From the NCBI RefSeq assembly GCF_024206475.1, contig NZ_JAMBPR010000010.1, positions 1 to 64,000 on the forward strand: 64,000 nt of DNA, in the 5' to 3' direction. Positions 53,878 to 62,454 of the stretch are shown here, in pieces. Both the position numbers and the translations under genes were made by a program. The DNA comes from Paraburkholderia sp. CNPSo 3274 (lineage in GTDB: Bacteria > Pseudomonadota > Gammaproteobacteria > Burkholderiales > Burkholderiaceae). Each line of letters starts with the position of its first letter. Within the stretch, counting starts at the first letter, position 1. Under the pieces are notes generated by a model. It was not told where the DNA came from. It saw nothing but the letters and a program-made list of their open reading frames with translations, and did no database searches.

Positions 53878-54867
53878 TCAGTGATAGGCATGGTCGCTGG
53901 ACACGCGGCCGCGGAATACCGCGTAGGCCACGTAGGTGTAGGCGACGATGATCGGCAGGACGAAGAGACCGGCGCCCCAGAACATGAAGGTCTGGCTGGA
54001 GGCCGGTGCGGCCGCCTGGTCGATCGTGAGATCGAACGGAACGACGTACGGCAGATAGGACGCCGCGAGCGTCACGAGGAGCAGCGCGCAACTGAGCGCC
54101 GCGAGGACGAACGGCGTGCGTCCCTCGCCACGGCGCGCGGCGAGTGGCAGGCCGATCAGCGTGGCAAGGCTCAGCAACGGCAGAACGAAAAGCGCCGGGT
54201 GAAGCTGCCAGCGTGCTTCGATCACGTGATGGTCGAAGAGCGTGGCGGCGAACATCGCCGCGAGAACAAGGACCGTCATCGGCGTCAGGCGGTTCAGAGC
54301 CGAACAGCCAAACTGGCGCAGGTCGCTCTCGCCCTTGAGCACCAGCCAGCCGGCCCCGAGGAGGCCATAGCAGAGCACTGCGCCGAGACCGCACCACAAC
54401 GGGAACGCCGTGGCCCACTCGAAGCCGTTGCCGGCGTAGTGCATGTTCTCGACAGGCACGCCCCTGGCGTAGGCGCCGAGCGCGACGCCCTGCGCGAACG
54501 CGGCGAGCAGCGAACCTGCGAACAACAGCAGGTTCCACACCCAGCGCGAACCGTGCGCCTTGTGGCGGAATTCGATCGCAACGCCGCGCATGATGAGGCC
54601 GGCCAGCATGGCCGAGAGCGGTGCATAGAGCGCCGGGAGCGCGATCGAATAGATCGCCGGGAACGCCCCGAACAGAATGGTGCCCGCGATCACGAGCCAG
54701 GTCCCGTTGCCGTCCCAGACGGGCGAGATGGAGGCGACCATCTGGTCGCGCCGCGCGGCGCTTGCGGCGAAGCCGCTGAGAATCCCGACGCCGAGGTCGA
54801 AGCCGTCGAGCACGATGTAGGCGGCGAGGGCGAAGGCGAGTTCGACCAGCCAGAACCAGTCAAGCAT
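53878..54867 (-). CDS. cioB: Cytochrome bd-type quinol oxidase subunit II (CioB/CydB)
   Basis: A 329-residue membrane protein with eight or more helices. FALAAYIVLDGFDLGVGILS and ISPVWDGNGTWLVIAGTILF are the CydB/CioB signatures. The length is nearer CioB (about 335) than E. coli CydB (379). TCAGGAGAAAATC precedes the ATG. It forms the terminal oxidase with subunit I just upstream (13-bp gap), passing electrons from ubiquinol to oxygen. Confidence 0.93.
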   Translation of the reverse strand: MLDWFWLVELAFALAAYIVLDGFDLGVGILSGFAASAARRDQMVASISPVWDGNGTWLVIAGTILFGAFPAIYSIALPALYAPLSAMLAGLIMRGVAIEFRHKAHGSRWVWNLLLFAGSLLAAFAQGVALGAYARGVPVENMHYAGNGFEWATAFPLWCGLGAVLCYGLLGAGWLVLKGESDLRQFGCSALNRLTPMTVLVLAAMFAATLFDHHVIEARWQLHPALFVLPLLSLATLIGLPLAARRGEGRTPFVLAALSCALLLVTLAASYLPYVVPFDLTIDQAAAPASSQTFMFWGAGLFVLPIIVAYTYVAYAVFRGRVSSDHAYH

Positions 54868-54880
54868 GATTTTCTCCTGA

Positions 54881-56302
54881 TCAGTGGTTGGACGACGAGG
54901 TGCGCGACGAGGCGTGCACGGTGCTCGTCTGCAAGCGCGGCTCGTACGTCTGCGGAATGACGTGCCCGTTCCAGACGGTGAGCACCTTGCCGCTGAAAAC
55001 GCCGCCGCGAATGATGCGCAGGATGTAGTGGACGCCGAAGCAGAAGATGAAGCCGTAGACGGCCACGTACATGATCAGCGACGCGAGGGCGAAGTGAGCC
55101 GAGAGTCCAGGCGTCATTGCGTCCGCAGTGCGAAGCACGCCCCAGACCGTCCAGGGTTGCCGGCCGACTTCAGCGGTGAACCAGCCGGTGAGGACGGCGG
55201 CGAAGCCAAGCGGGAAGCTGAGGGCGACTGGCCACAGAAGCCACTTGCGTTCCTCCAGCTTGCCGCGCCGCGCCATATATGTGCCGATCCAGGCGAGGGC
55301 CAGCATCAGCATCCCGCAACCCACCATGATCCGGAATGCGAAGAAGGGAACGAGGATCGGCGGGCGATCGGCGAGGGGGAAGTCCTTGAGGCCGACTTCG
55401 CGCGAATCGAGCGTGCTGGAGGCGATGAGACTGCCCAGCACCGGAATCTTCCATTCGTAGCGATTGCGTTCGGCCTTGACGTCGGGCACCGCGAAGATCA
55501 CTTCGGCAGCCGGCTGTTCGTCGACCCAGCGGCCTTCGACGGCCGCGAACTTCACGGGCTGGTCGTCATGGATGTAGTCGCCCGTCAGGTGGCCGAAGAG
55601 GATCTGCAGCGGCACGAGCACGGCGGCAAGCCCAAGTGCCATGCGGAACATGACGGTGGCCTCCACGCGGCTCGTATCCTTGAGCAGGAACCAGGCGCCG
55701 ACGGCCGCGACGCAGAACGCCGTGGTGAGATAGGCCGCGAGCAGCATATGCGGAAAGCGAACCCAGACGACGCTGTTGAAGACGATGGCGGCCCAGTCGG
55801 TGGGCACGTAGACCCCGTTCTGCACGACATAGCCCACCGGATGCTGCATCCACGAGTTATTGACGAGGATCCAGAACGCCGAGAGCGTCGTTCCGAGTGC
55901 GACGAGCATGCACGACATCAGATAGAACCAAGGCTTGACGCGGTTGCGTCCGAACAGCATCACGCCAAAAAAGGTGGCTTCGAGCGCGAACGCAGTGAAA
56001 GACTCGTAGCTGAGCAGTGGCCCCTGAATCGGACCGCTTGCACGCGACAGCTCGCTCCAGTTGGTGCCGAACTGGAACGCCATGACGATGCCGGAAACGA
56101 CGCCCATGCCGAACGCGACGCCGAAAATCTTCAACCAGAACTCGAACACGCGCCGGTAGACCGGGTTGCCGGTCGCGAGCCGCATGGCTTCGAGCACGGA
56201 CAACCAGGCGGCGAGGCCGATGGTGAAGGACGGAAAGATGATGTGAAACGAAACCGTCGCGGCGAACTGTATCCGCGATAGCAGGAGTGCAGAGGTTTCC
56301 AC
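54881..56302 (-). CDS. cioA: Cytochrome bd-type quinol oxidase subunit I (CioA/CydA)
   Basis: A 473-residue subunit I. The start is a GTG at 56302 behind GGAGCAAGCAC; the first helix reads LSRIQFAATVSFHIIFPSFT with the heme b595 His. GVVSGIVMAFQFGTNWSELS, SYESFTAFALEATFFGVMLF, and the Q-loop, which is short as in cyanide-insensitive CioA, are present. The Arg/Trp block GWFTAEVGRQPWTVWGVLRT is the family hallmark. Being the first gene of cio-lut-FUSC, it implies respiration of lactate electrons through a low-energy-yield, inhibitor-tolerant oxidase. Confidence 0.93.
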   Translation of the reverse strand: METSALLLSRIQFAATVSFHIIFPSFTIGLAAWLSVLEAMRLATGNPVYRRVFEFWLKIFGVAFGMGVVSGIVMAFQFGTNWSELSRASGPIQGPLLSYESFTAFALEATFFGVMLFGRNRVKPWFYLMSCMLVALGTTLSAFWILVNNSWMQHPVGYVVQNGVYVPTDWAAIVFNSVVWVRFPHMLLAAYLTTAFCVAAVGAWFLLKDTSRVEATVMFRMALGLAAVLVPLQILFGHLTGDYIHDDQPVKFAAVEGRWVDEQPAAEVIFAVPDVKAERNRYEWKIPVLGSLIASSTLDSREVGLKDFPLADRPPILVPFFAFRIMVGCGMLMLALAWIGTYMARRGKLEERKWLLWPVALSFPLGFAAVLTGWFTAEVGRQPWTVWGVLRTADAMTPGLSAHFALASLIMYVAVYGFIFCFGVHYILRIIRGGVFSGKVLTVWNGHVIPQTYEPRLQTSTVHASSRTSSSNH

Positions 56303-56381
56303 GTGCTTGCTCCAGTCAGGTGGGGTTGGCGGGAGTTTGGGTCTCGCGTATTGCTGGCCGGTTGCGATTCGGCGCAAGCGC

Positions 56382-56395
56382 ATTACATCCGTAAC
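56382..56395. promoter_or_regulatory. Palindromic element 1, cio promoter
   Basis: ATTACATCCGTAAC, reverse complement GTTACGGATGTAAT, an inverted repeat TTAC-N4-GTAA. It is 80 bp upstream of the cioA GTG. Confidence 0.45.
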
Positions 56396-56508
56396 TGCAG
56401 GTGTAGCAAACCACGGTCGTAGTCAACGTGGCGCGGAGCCGCCTCGCGCACGCGAACGCCCTTTGCAGTGTGTGGGCCAGTTGTCAGGCGGCGCAAGGGC
56501 AGACGCAG

Positions 56509-56522
56509 GTTACAGGCGTAAC
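56509..56522. promoter_or_regulatory. Palindromic element 2, cio promoter
   Basis: GTTACAGGCGTAAC, an inverted repeat GTTAC-N4-GTAAC. It shares length and outer bases with the element at 56382-56395, 127 bp away, in the space between cioA and the small gene at 56623. Confidence 0.48.
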
Positions 56523-56622
56523 GGAGAACCCGACCCTTGCAACGCATGCGAAACAACGCAGACCTATTATTCACGGGCATTGACCGACGAAGCCACTGCA
56601 AACCGTCGGCCGTACACGCTGA

Positions 56623-56868
56623 ATGTCTATGAAAAGTGAAGGGAAAACCCCAAAGCCGCGCTCCCACGCCGCGCCGCGTCTGCGGCGGGCGCTGAGTCTG
56701 CATGAAATCGCCGTCCTGCTGCTGCTTGCGTCTGCACCTGTCGAGGCAACGGCAGGCACGCCCGATTATTTCGCGCTGCAGAACGCCGGGCTGGTGGATA
56801 TCGTGGATACGCGCTTTGCGCTGAGCGACTCGGGCAGGGCGCTACTCCAATTGCTCGATGGCGACTGA
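56623..56868 (+). CDS. Small conserved hypothetical with winged-helix-like ends, 81 residues
   Basis: ATG at 56623. The product has a basic N-terminus (MSMKSEGKTPKPRSHAAPRL) and then SLHEIAVLLLLASAPVEATA, then YFALQNAGLVDIVDTRFALS and DSGRALLQLLDGD. The pattern of a helix, a turn, LQNAGLV and T/S-x-x-GR-x-LL resembles a MarR/PadR-type winged helix core. Similar proteins are common in Paraburkholderia. It is divergent from cioA; a regulatory role is possible but not shown. Confidence 0.6.
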   Translation: MSMKSEGKTPKPRSHAAPRLRRALSLHEIAVLLLLASAPVEATAGTPDYFALQNAGLVDIVDTRFALSDSGRALLQLLDGD

Positions 56869-57072
56869 ATCGTTGTCAGTCCGCGTCTCCAGCCCCGTAT
56901 CGGTGCCAGGTCCGGCCCCAGGGCGTCAACATCATCAGAAAGTAATGACCGTGCGCAGTCCCGCCACGGCCTCATTGCCAAGGCGGGCGCCATTGTTGTT
57001 CGGATCAGGAATCCCGCCACCAGCGTTGTCGAGAAAAACCCGGCGCCCTCCTGTGAAATCTTCGTCGACGAG

Positions 57073-57375
57073 GTGAAAGTGCCGTTTTATTTCGCGCCTC
57101 TCGTGGGCGGATGCGGTCTTGCCGTGGCCGTGTATGCCGCGGTGGAAATCTCGCGCAAGTCGCGCGGTAAGGCTGTCACCGATGATGCGTTGCCGCTGAA
57201 CAAGCCGGCCAACAAGGCGTTGCGCGACACGTGGCGTATGGCGCCGCTCGACGAGCTGCCGCCGCAGCAGCACATGACGTTGTCGACGCGCGTATGGACG
57301 GGCGTGCTGCGCACCTACCTCATCGTCGCGTTTGGGCTTGTCATCGTGAAGGTCGTGCAGATGGCCATTCACTGA
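57073..57375 (+). CDS. Small two-helix membrane protein, 100 residues
   Basis: A GTG at 57073 opens a 100-residue protein with a hydrophobic segment at each end (FAPLVGGCGLAVAVYAAVEI near 6-25; LRTYLIVAFGLVIVKVVQM near 78-96) and a polar middle (NKPANKALRDTWRMAPLDEL). Hairpin topology with both ends near one face is predicted. No family is recognised; similar small proteins occur in Burkholderia. It stands alone, convergent with the chemoreceptor gene. The ribosome-binding site is poor, so the start is uncertain. Confidence 0.55.
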   Translation: MKVPFYFAPLVGGCGLAVAVYAAVEISRKSRGKAVTDDALPLNKPANKALRDTWRMAPLDELPPQQHMTLSTRVWTGVLRTYLIVAFGLVIVKVVQMAIH

Positions 57376-57457
57376 AGGGAATAGGGCAGGCGCACGCCTG
57401 CCCCAAGTTGCGAACGCGCCGATATCACGCTATCGCAACCCATGACGGCCTCGCGCA

Positions 57458-58996
57458 CTAGCGACCGTCGAGCTTGAACACCTCCACGGAGTCGCGCAGT
57501 GCCTGGGCCTGTTCAGCCATCGATTGCGCGGCCGCAGCGGCCTCTTCAACGAGCGCTGCGTTCTGTTGCGTCACCTGATCCATCTGGCTGACAGCCTGGT
57601 TGACCTGTTCAATGCCCGTGCTTTGCTCGTGCGACGCCGCCGAGATTTCGCTCATGATGGCCGTCACCCGTTTGACGGACTGAACGACTTCCTGGATTGT
57701 GTTGCCGGCTTTGTCAACCAGTTGCGAACCGACACCCACGCGCTCCACCGATGCGCCGATGAGTTGCCTGACCTCGCGAGCGGCCGTCGCGCTGCGTTGC
57801 GCGAGCGTGCGGACCTCGCCGGCCACCACGGCAAAGCCGCGACCCTGCTCGCCCGCCCTGGCCGCCTCGACTGCTGCATTGAGCGCGAGGATGTTGGTCT
57901 GAAACGCGATGCCCTCGATCACGCTGACGATATGGGCGACCTTGGCGGAACTGTCGGAGATCTCGCGCATGGTCTCGACCACGCGGCCAACCTCTTCTCC
58001 GCCGCGCTCTGCGACCGCCGATGCGCTGCTTGCCAGCGCGCTGGCCTGGTGAGCATTGTCCTCGTTCTGCCGGACCGTCGCGGTCAGCTCTTCCATACTC
58101 GATGCCGTTTCCTCGAGCGAGGCGGCTTGCTCTTCCGTACGCTGCGACAAGTCGGTGTTTCCTGCCGCTACCTGCCCGGTGGCGGCCGCGATGGACAAGC
58201 CTGCTTGCTTGACTCCGCCGACGAGCGTCGCCAGCTTGCTGACTGCACTGTTCACCGACTGGCCCAGGTCGCCGAGTTCGTCGTTGCTTTTCACGTCTAT
58301 CTGGATACGCAGGTCACCCAGCGCCAAGGCATGCGCACCGTCGACCACCCGCTGCAAGGGGCGAACGATAGAACGCGTCACCGCCGTGCACAGTACCAAT
58401 GCCACGACGAACGCGAGTGCGGCCGCGCCCCACAGGATGGCGCGCGCCATGTCATACGCGTCGCTGGTGCTTTTCGCGGCGCTGTCCATCAAGCCCTGGG
58501 CCAAATTCAGAAACTCATCTTGCTGCTGCAAAAAGGCGACTCGCGGCGACCTTGCCTTCGTGAGCGCCGCGCGCGCCGCCACAAGATCGTGCGCCGCCAA
58601 TTGGGCAAACACGGGCTTCGTTGCTTCCCGATACAGCTCACGCGCCTGCATAAGGCGGTCAAAGCTAGCGTGGCCGGAGGCCGTCGTGAGCAGACTAGGG
58701 ATGGCTTGATAGATCGGGGTGAGCTGATCGCCAATTTCCTGCGCCTGTTCGAGCGCCGCTTGTTGAGCTTCAGGTGTGGGTTCGTCGAGCGCTGTGTAAA
58801 GCAAGACCGTCCGTTTGAGCGTCGCTTCTCGAATCGAGTTCACCAGTTTCAGCTCTTGGGCGCGAATGTTGACGATGGTTTGCGTCGTTGCGCTCATGCG
58901 CGCCATCTGCGCGGTGGCTGTCACGCAGATCGCAAACAGAAAAGCCAGAACCACACCGAATGTGGCCATTAGTCGTGCACCAATCTTGAGCTTCAT
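57458..58996 (-). CDS. Methyl-accepting chemotaxis protein
   Basis: A 512-residue chemoreceptor. TM1 is [20 protein letters not shown], then a periplasmic four-helix-bundle sensor of about 150 residues (4HB_MCP), TM2 [20 protein letters not shown], a HAMP domain ([20 protein letters not shown]), and the signalling hairpin with [20 protein letters not shown] and [20 protein letters not shown]. It ends VEVFKLDGR with no NWETF-type CheR-binding pentapeptide, so methylation relies on other receptors or local CheR. No che genes lie nearby. The ligand is unknown. Confidence 0.93.
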   Translation of the reverse strand: MKLKIGARLMATFGVVLAFLFAICVTATAQMARMSATTQTIVNIRAQELKLVNSIREATLKRTVLLYTALDEPTPEAQQAALEQAQEIGDQLTPIYQAIPSLLTTASGHASFDRLMQARELYREATKPVFAQLAAHDLVAARAALTKARSPRVAFLQQQDEFLNLAQGLMDSAAKSTSDAYDMARAILWGAAALAFVVALVLCTAVTRSIVRPLQRVVDGAHALALGDLRIQIDVKSNDELGDLGQSVNSAVSKLATLVGGVKQAGLSIAAATGQVAAGNTDLSQRTEEQAASLEETASSMEELTATVRQNEDNAHQASALASSASAVAERGGEEVGRVVETMREISDSSAKVAHIVSVIEGIAFQTNILALNAAVEAARAGEQGRGFAVVAGEVRTLAQRSATAAREVRQLIGASVERVGVGSQLVDKAGNTIQEVVQSVKRVTAIMSEISAASHEQSTGIEQVNQAVSQMDQVTQQNAALVEEAAAAAQSMAEQAQALRDSVEVFKLDGR

Positions 58997-59491
58997 GCTT
59001 CATCACCTGTTTGAGTTCGCGAGTGAATTGGCGGGGCTTATGGCGCGGTCCCCGGCCTTACGTCGGCGTGCACCACGAAAGGAGCGCACACGTTGATGGT
59101 GCGTTCACGCACGACGCGTGGTGCGATGACGCTTGCCGCGAAAATGATTCGCATCTGCGTGACGTATTTCGGATTTCGGCTCAGGTCGGTCGGCGTTAAT
59201 GGCGCTAATTGCAAGGGAGTTTTCGACGAAATGGGCTTCTTGCTCGCGTGACTTTGTGCTATTTGCTTCATTCGCCGATGTGTACTCGCGCTTCCAGCGT
59301 TGGCCGGCCGCGGAACGCCCGCAACAAAAAAGGAGTTTTGCGGCAGGAGGTGTATGCGCGTCCGGCCCACGGGTGACAGCATAGCTTTGGCGCCAGGTGT
59401 TCGCCGCCGCCTTTGCGCCGCCTGGTTTGCGCCGATAAGGCGGATAGTTGTCGCCGTAGGGGAAGCAATGCGAGCTTGGAGGACGCATGAG
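58997..59491. other. 495-bp stretch between the chemoreceptor and the truncated LysR
   Basis: Divergent promoter region. Minus-strand and plus-strand frames up to 127 codons overlap each other and have no motif support. No strong palindrome seen. Confidence 0.4.
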
Positions 59492-59758
59492 ATGAACTAC
59501 TATGCAGCGGTTCGAGCCTTTCTGCTGGTTTCCGAGCTGGGCAGCTTCAATCTCGCTGCACAGCGGCTGTCCATCGAGGCTTCCACGGTCTCACGCTACA
59601 TCGCTAACCTCGAGAGTGATCTGGGTATCGTCCTCTTCTATCGTTCCGCGCGGGGCGTCGAACTGACCGACAGTGGCGCCATGTTCAGAGAACGAGTGAA
59701 TGTTGCCTTTCGGGCCGTCGGCGAGGCGCGTCGCGCTGTTTCAGATCGTGCGCGGTGA
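59492..59758 (+). CDS. LysR-type DNA-binding domain only, 88 residues
   Basis: ATG at 59492 follows GGAGGACG. The 88-residue product is a complete LTTR winged helix and linker (MNYYAAVRAFLLVSELGSFN, then SIEASTVSRYIANLESDLGI, then YRSARGVELTDSG, then the linker helix) and stops at TGA before any effector domain. It resembles the first 90 residues of the next gene (MDYFSAMRAF, KTSTVSRCITDLEQDLAV). It could be a 3'-truncated pseudogene or a functional HTH-only competitor. The next 200 bp show no effector-domain remnant. Confidence 0.65.
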   Translation: MNYYAAVRAFLLVSELGSFNLAAQRLSIEASTVSRYIANLESDLGIVLFYRSARGVELTDSGAMFRERVNVAFRAVGEARRAVSDRAR

Positions 59759-59784
59759 TAGGGATGGAAGTCGAGCCTGCGTAG

Positions 59785-59836
59785 CTGACCGGTCAGATCT
59801 GCCTTCGGAGAAAATCAGCTTTGCAAAAAAGGGATA
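59785..59836. promoter_or_regulatory. Palindrome and LysR-box candidate before the LysR at 59963
   Basis: CTGACCGGTCAG (59785-59796) is a perfect 12-bp palindrome. A 29-bp element follows at 59808-59836 with core AAAATCAGCTTTGC. This second element recurs in inverted orientation at 61231-61261 before the cupin gene. Confidence 0.5.
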
Positions 59837-59962
59837 GCTTCGGCGTGCGCGGCGTCGTACACTCGGCTCGCAAGGCACCGCCGGTAGGCCGCTATCGCTC
59901 GTTTAAGACGGTAGCTGCGTTACGCCTGCCCCGGTGCGCTCTGTTTTCTGGACGCCGATCTG

Positions 59963-60889
59963 ATGGACTATTTTTCCGCGATGCGGGCGTTTCGCTACGC
60001 AGCCGAACTGGGCAGCCTGAGTCAGGCTGCCGCGAAGCTCGGTGTCAAAACCTCCACCGTTTCCCGTTGCATCACCGACCTCGAACAGGATCTGGCGGTC
60101 GCGCTCTTCAACCGGTCCACACGCGGCCTGGTCCTGACCGAGGGCGGCCGTGTGTTCTACGAGCAGGCGCTGCAGGTGTTGAATAGCCTCGATGAGGCAC
60201 GGGCGGTCACGGCGGCCTTGAACAGCTCGCCGCGCGGCCTCTTGCGTGTGACCATGCCTACTGCGTTCGGCAGGCGCCATGTCATTCGTCATCTGCCCGA
60301 GTTCATGGAGCGTTTCCCCAAGATCGACGTCGACGCCGTGATGACCGACGACGTCGTCAAGATCATTGACTCAGGCATCGATCTGGCGATCCGGATCGGC
60401 GCATTGCCCGACTCGCAGCTCATGGCGCGCCGGCTGGCGCAGCACCGCCGCATCGTCTGCGCGAGTCCGCAGTACGTGGCGCGGTATGGCGCGCCGGCTT
60501 CTCCCGAGGAGCTGTCGACGCACGTGACGTTGCGCTTTCCGCTAGCCGCGGACGACCGCTGGATCTTCGTCGACCGGTCCGCCGGACCCGACGCCAGTCA
60601 AATCGCAGTTCGCATCGATGGCCGAATCCGCGCAGACGACACGGACTCGCTGCTCGACCTCGCCGTCGCCGGTTGCGGCGTCGCCCTGCTGCCAACCTGG
60701 GCAATCGGCGAGGCGGTGCAAGCCGGGCAGCTGGTGAGATTGCTGCCGGAATGGGAGGTCCAACCCACGCCCGCAGTGCCCGCTATCTGGGCGGTCTATC
60801 CGCCCAAGAAGACAGTGTCGACGAAGGTTCGCGCCTTCATCGACTTCTATGCGGAGTTATTCAGCAAGGAAAGCTACTGGGAGCATTGA
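59963..60889 (+). CDS. LysR-family transcriptional regulator
   Basis: A 308-residue LTTR of the CrgA/PecT-like group. The winged helix is DYFSAMRAFRYAAELGSLSQ, then GVKTSTVSRCITDLEQDLAV, then RSTRGLVLTEGG. The effector domain opens GLLRVTMPTAFGRRHVIRHL and contains DLAIRIGALPDSQLMARRLA. The downstream cupin gene is in the same orientation after 495 bp. A shared element before both genes makes the cupin gene a likely target. Confidence 0.9.
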   Translation: MDYFSAMRAFRYAAELGSLSQAAAKLGVKTSTVSRCITDLEQDLAVALFNRSTRGLVLTEGGRVFYEQALQVLNSLDEARAVTAALNSSPRGLLRVTMPTAFGRRHVIRHLPEFMERFPKIDVDAVMTDDVVKIIDSGIDLAIRIGALPDSQLMARRLAQHRRIVCASPQYVARYGAPASPEELSTHVTLRFPLAADDRWIFVDRSAGPDASQIAVRIDGRIRADDTDSLLDLAVAGCGVALLPTWAIGEAVQAGQLVRLLPEWEVQPTPAVPAIWAVYPPKKTVSTKVRAFIDFYAELFSKESYWEH

Positions 60890-61384
60890 GCCCCGCCGCC
60901 ACGCTCGGGCGGTGGTTCATTGCATCGGCGGTGCACCGAAGGACCCGGCAGCGTTGAATGGGCCTCGTCACATGCGTCTTCGCGACTTGCTCGCGCGACG
61001 TCATTCCTGGGCGAAGACCTGCAGTCCCCCCCGATCTGCTGAGCCTGATAGCCGCCGCCGATCATCGATTCTGATGTTCGGTTGGCGCTCAACACGACGG
61101 CCGCGCCGCGCGCGGACAGGCTGCGGTACGCGTGCCTGGTGCTGCGCAGCGTGCAACCAAGTGATGCGCTCGAACTGGCCTTGGCAGAACGCGATCCTGA
61201 CAAAGCGTAACGCCGGCTCGCCCGTGGCCTTATCCCCTTTGCGCAAAGCTGATTTTTCTTCGCCGCGGTTCTGGCCGGCCGTCAACCTTCCTATAGTGAC
61301 GTTGACGCTGCGTTCTTCTGTCGCACACCGGACGCGGCGCGCTGTGTCCCGAACCGTAGTTCAACGTTACTTAGGGTGCCTACC
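60890..61384. other. 495-bp spacer upstream of the cupin gene
   Basis: Non-coding by motif. It contains the LysR-box candidate at 61231-61261. Frames of up to 215 codons cross it but read through into the cupin gene in the wrong frame. Confidence 0.45.
61231..61261. promoter_or_regulatory. LysR-box candidate before the cupin gene
   Basis: Contains CTTTGCGCAAAG, a perfect 12-bp palindrome, inside a 31-bp element whose reverse complement begins GAAGAAAAATCAGCTTTGCG. About 24 of 29 positions match the element at 59808-59836. It is 124 bp upstream of the cupin ATG. Confidence 0.55.
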
Positions 61385-62332
61385 ATGCTCGACAAAACCG
61401 CAGTTTCTACCGTTCGTCTCGATGACGAGGCCGCAACGCGTGACGCCGAATACTTCGAATACACCAGCTCGGCCAACCCGATCGGCGCGAAGCTGATCTC
61501 GCGCGTGCCATATCATTCGTTCCTCTCGGAGCTCTACGACAGCGGCTCGACGCGTATCGTGCCGCTCGATCTCTCGAAGGCACTGGGCGTCGATTACCCG
61601 GCAACGGGCCCCGGCCTGCTGGCGAATTTCCTGCGTATCGAAGCGGGCGAGAAGCTTTCGGTCAATCCGAACGCCACGTCGCAGGTCTTTTATGTGCTGG
61701 AAGGCAGTGGCACGTTCTCGCAGGGCGACTCGGCGTTCAGCTTTGGCACCGGCGACTTCTTCGCGGTGCCCGGCGGTGACGAGGCTGTGCTGGCCGCGGA
61801 TGCCACGGCGCGCATCTACTACGTCAACGATGGCCCGCTGCTCAGCTACCTGGGAACCCGCGTGTCGCGCCAACGCTTCACGCCCACGCTCTATCCGGCT
61901 GCGCGCGCAAAGGCTGAACTCGACAAGGTCGCGGCAGCCCCCGGCGCAAGCCAGCGCAACCGCATCAGCGTGCTGCTCGGGAACGCCAATTTCCCGCAGA
62001 CGCGCACGGTTACGCACTCGATGTGGGCCATGTTCGGCGTGGTTGCGCCGCAATCCATGCAAAAGCCGCACCGCCATCAGTCGATCGCACTCGACTTCAT
62101 TCCGGATTGCAAGCCGGGTGTCTACACGCTGGTTGGCACGGAAGTCGACGAGGAAGGCAACATCATCGATCCGGTACGCGTTGACTGGAAGCCGGGGATG
62201 GCATTCGTCACGCCTCCGGGGTACTGGCATGCGCACTTCAACGAGTCGGACGAAGTCGCCTACGTCATTCCGCTTCAGGATGCCGGTCTGCAGACCTACC
62301 TGCGCTCGCTCGACATTCGCTTTGCGCGCTAA
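61385..62332 (+). CDS. Bicupin protein, gentisate-dioxygenase-like fold
   Basis: A 315-residue protein with two cupin barrels. The first has VFYVLEGSGTFSQGDSAFSF then GTGDFFAVPGGDEAVL, typical of an N-terminal barrel with reduced metal ligands. The second has QKPHRHQSIALDFIPD with a His-x-His metal pair and FVTPPGYWHAHFNESDEVAY with the third His. The layout matches gentisate or 1-hydroxy-2-naphthoate dioxygenase-like proteins, though the substrate residues cannot be checked. The ATG at 61385 is preferred over a GTG three codons upstream. Probably LysR-controlled. Confidence 0.82.
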   Translation: MLDKTAVSTVRLDDEAATRDAEYFEYTSSANPIGAKLISRVPYHSFLSELYDSGSTRIVPLDLSKALGVDYPATGPGLLANFLRIEAGEKLSVNPNATSQVFYVLEGSGTFSQGDSAFSFGTGDFFAVPGGDEAVLAADATARIYYVNDGPLLSYLGTRVSRQRFTPTLYPAARAKAELDKVAAAPGASQRNRISVLLGNANFPQTRTVTHSMWAMFGVVAPQSMQKPHRHQSIALDFIPDCKPGVYTLVGTEVDEEGNIIDPVRVDWKPGMAFVTPPGYWHAHFNESDEVAYVIPLQDAGLQTYLRSLDIRFAR

Positions 62333-62454
62333 GGCGTGACGCAAGCGGACGAGATGTTCGGCGCGCCGTTGAAAGCAGCCGCGCGAGCAGCGGTTGCGCG
62401 GCGCGCCCGCCTTGCGTGGCTCGTGCCATTCCTTCGTTCCGACGCATTGCAGTG

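Noticed and set aside
54884..56281. 465-codon plus-strand frame opposite cioA
   Set aside because: Composition is charged and repetitive as expected of antisense to a membrane protein.
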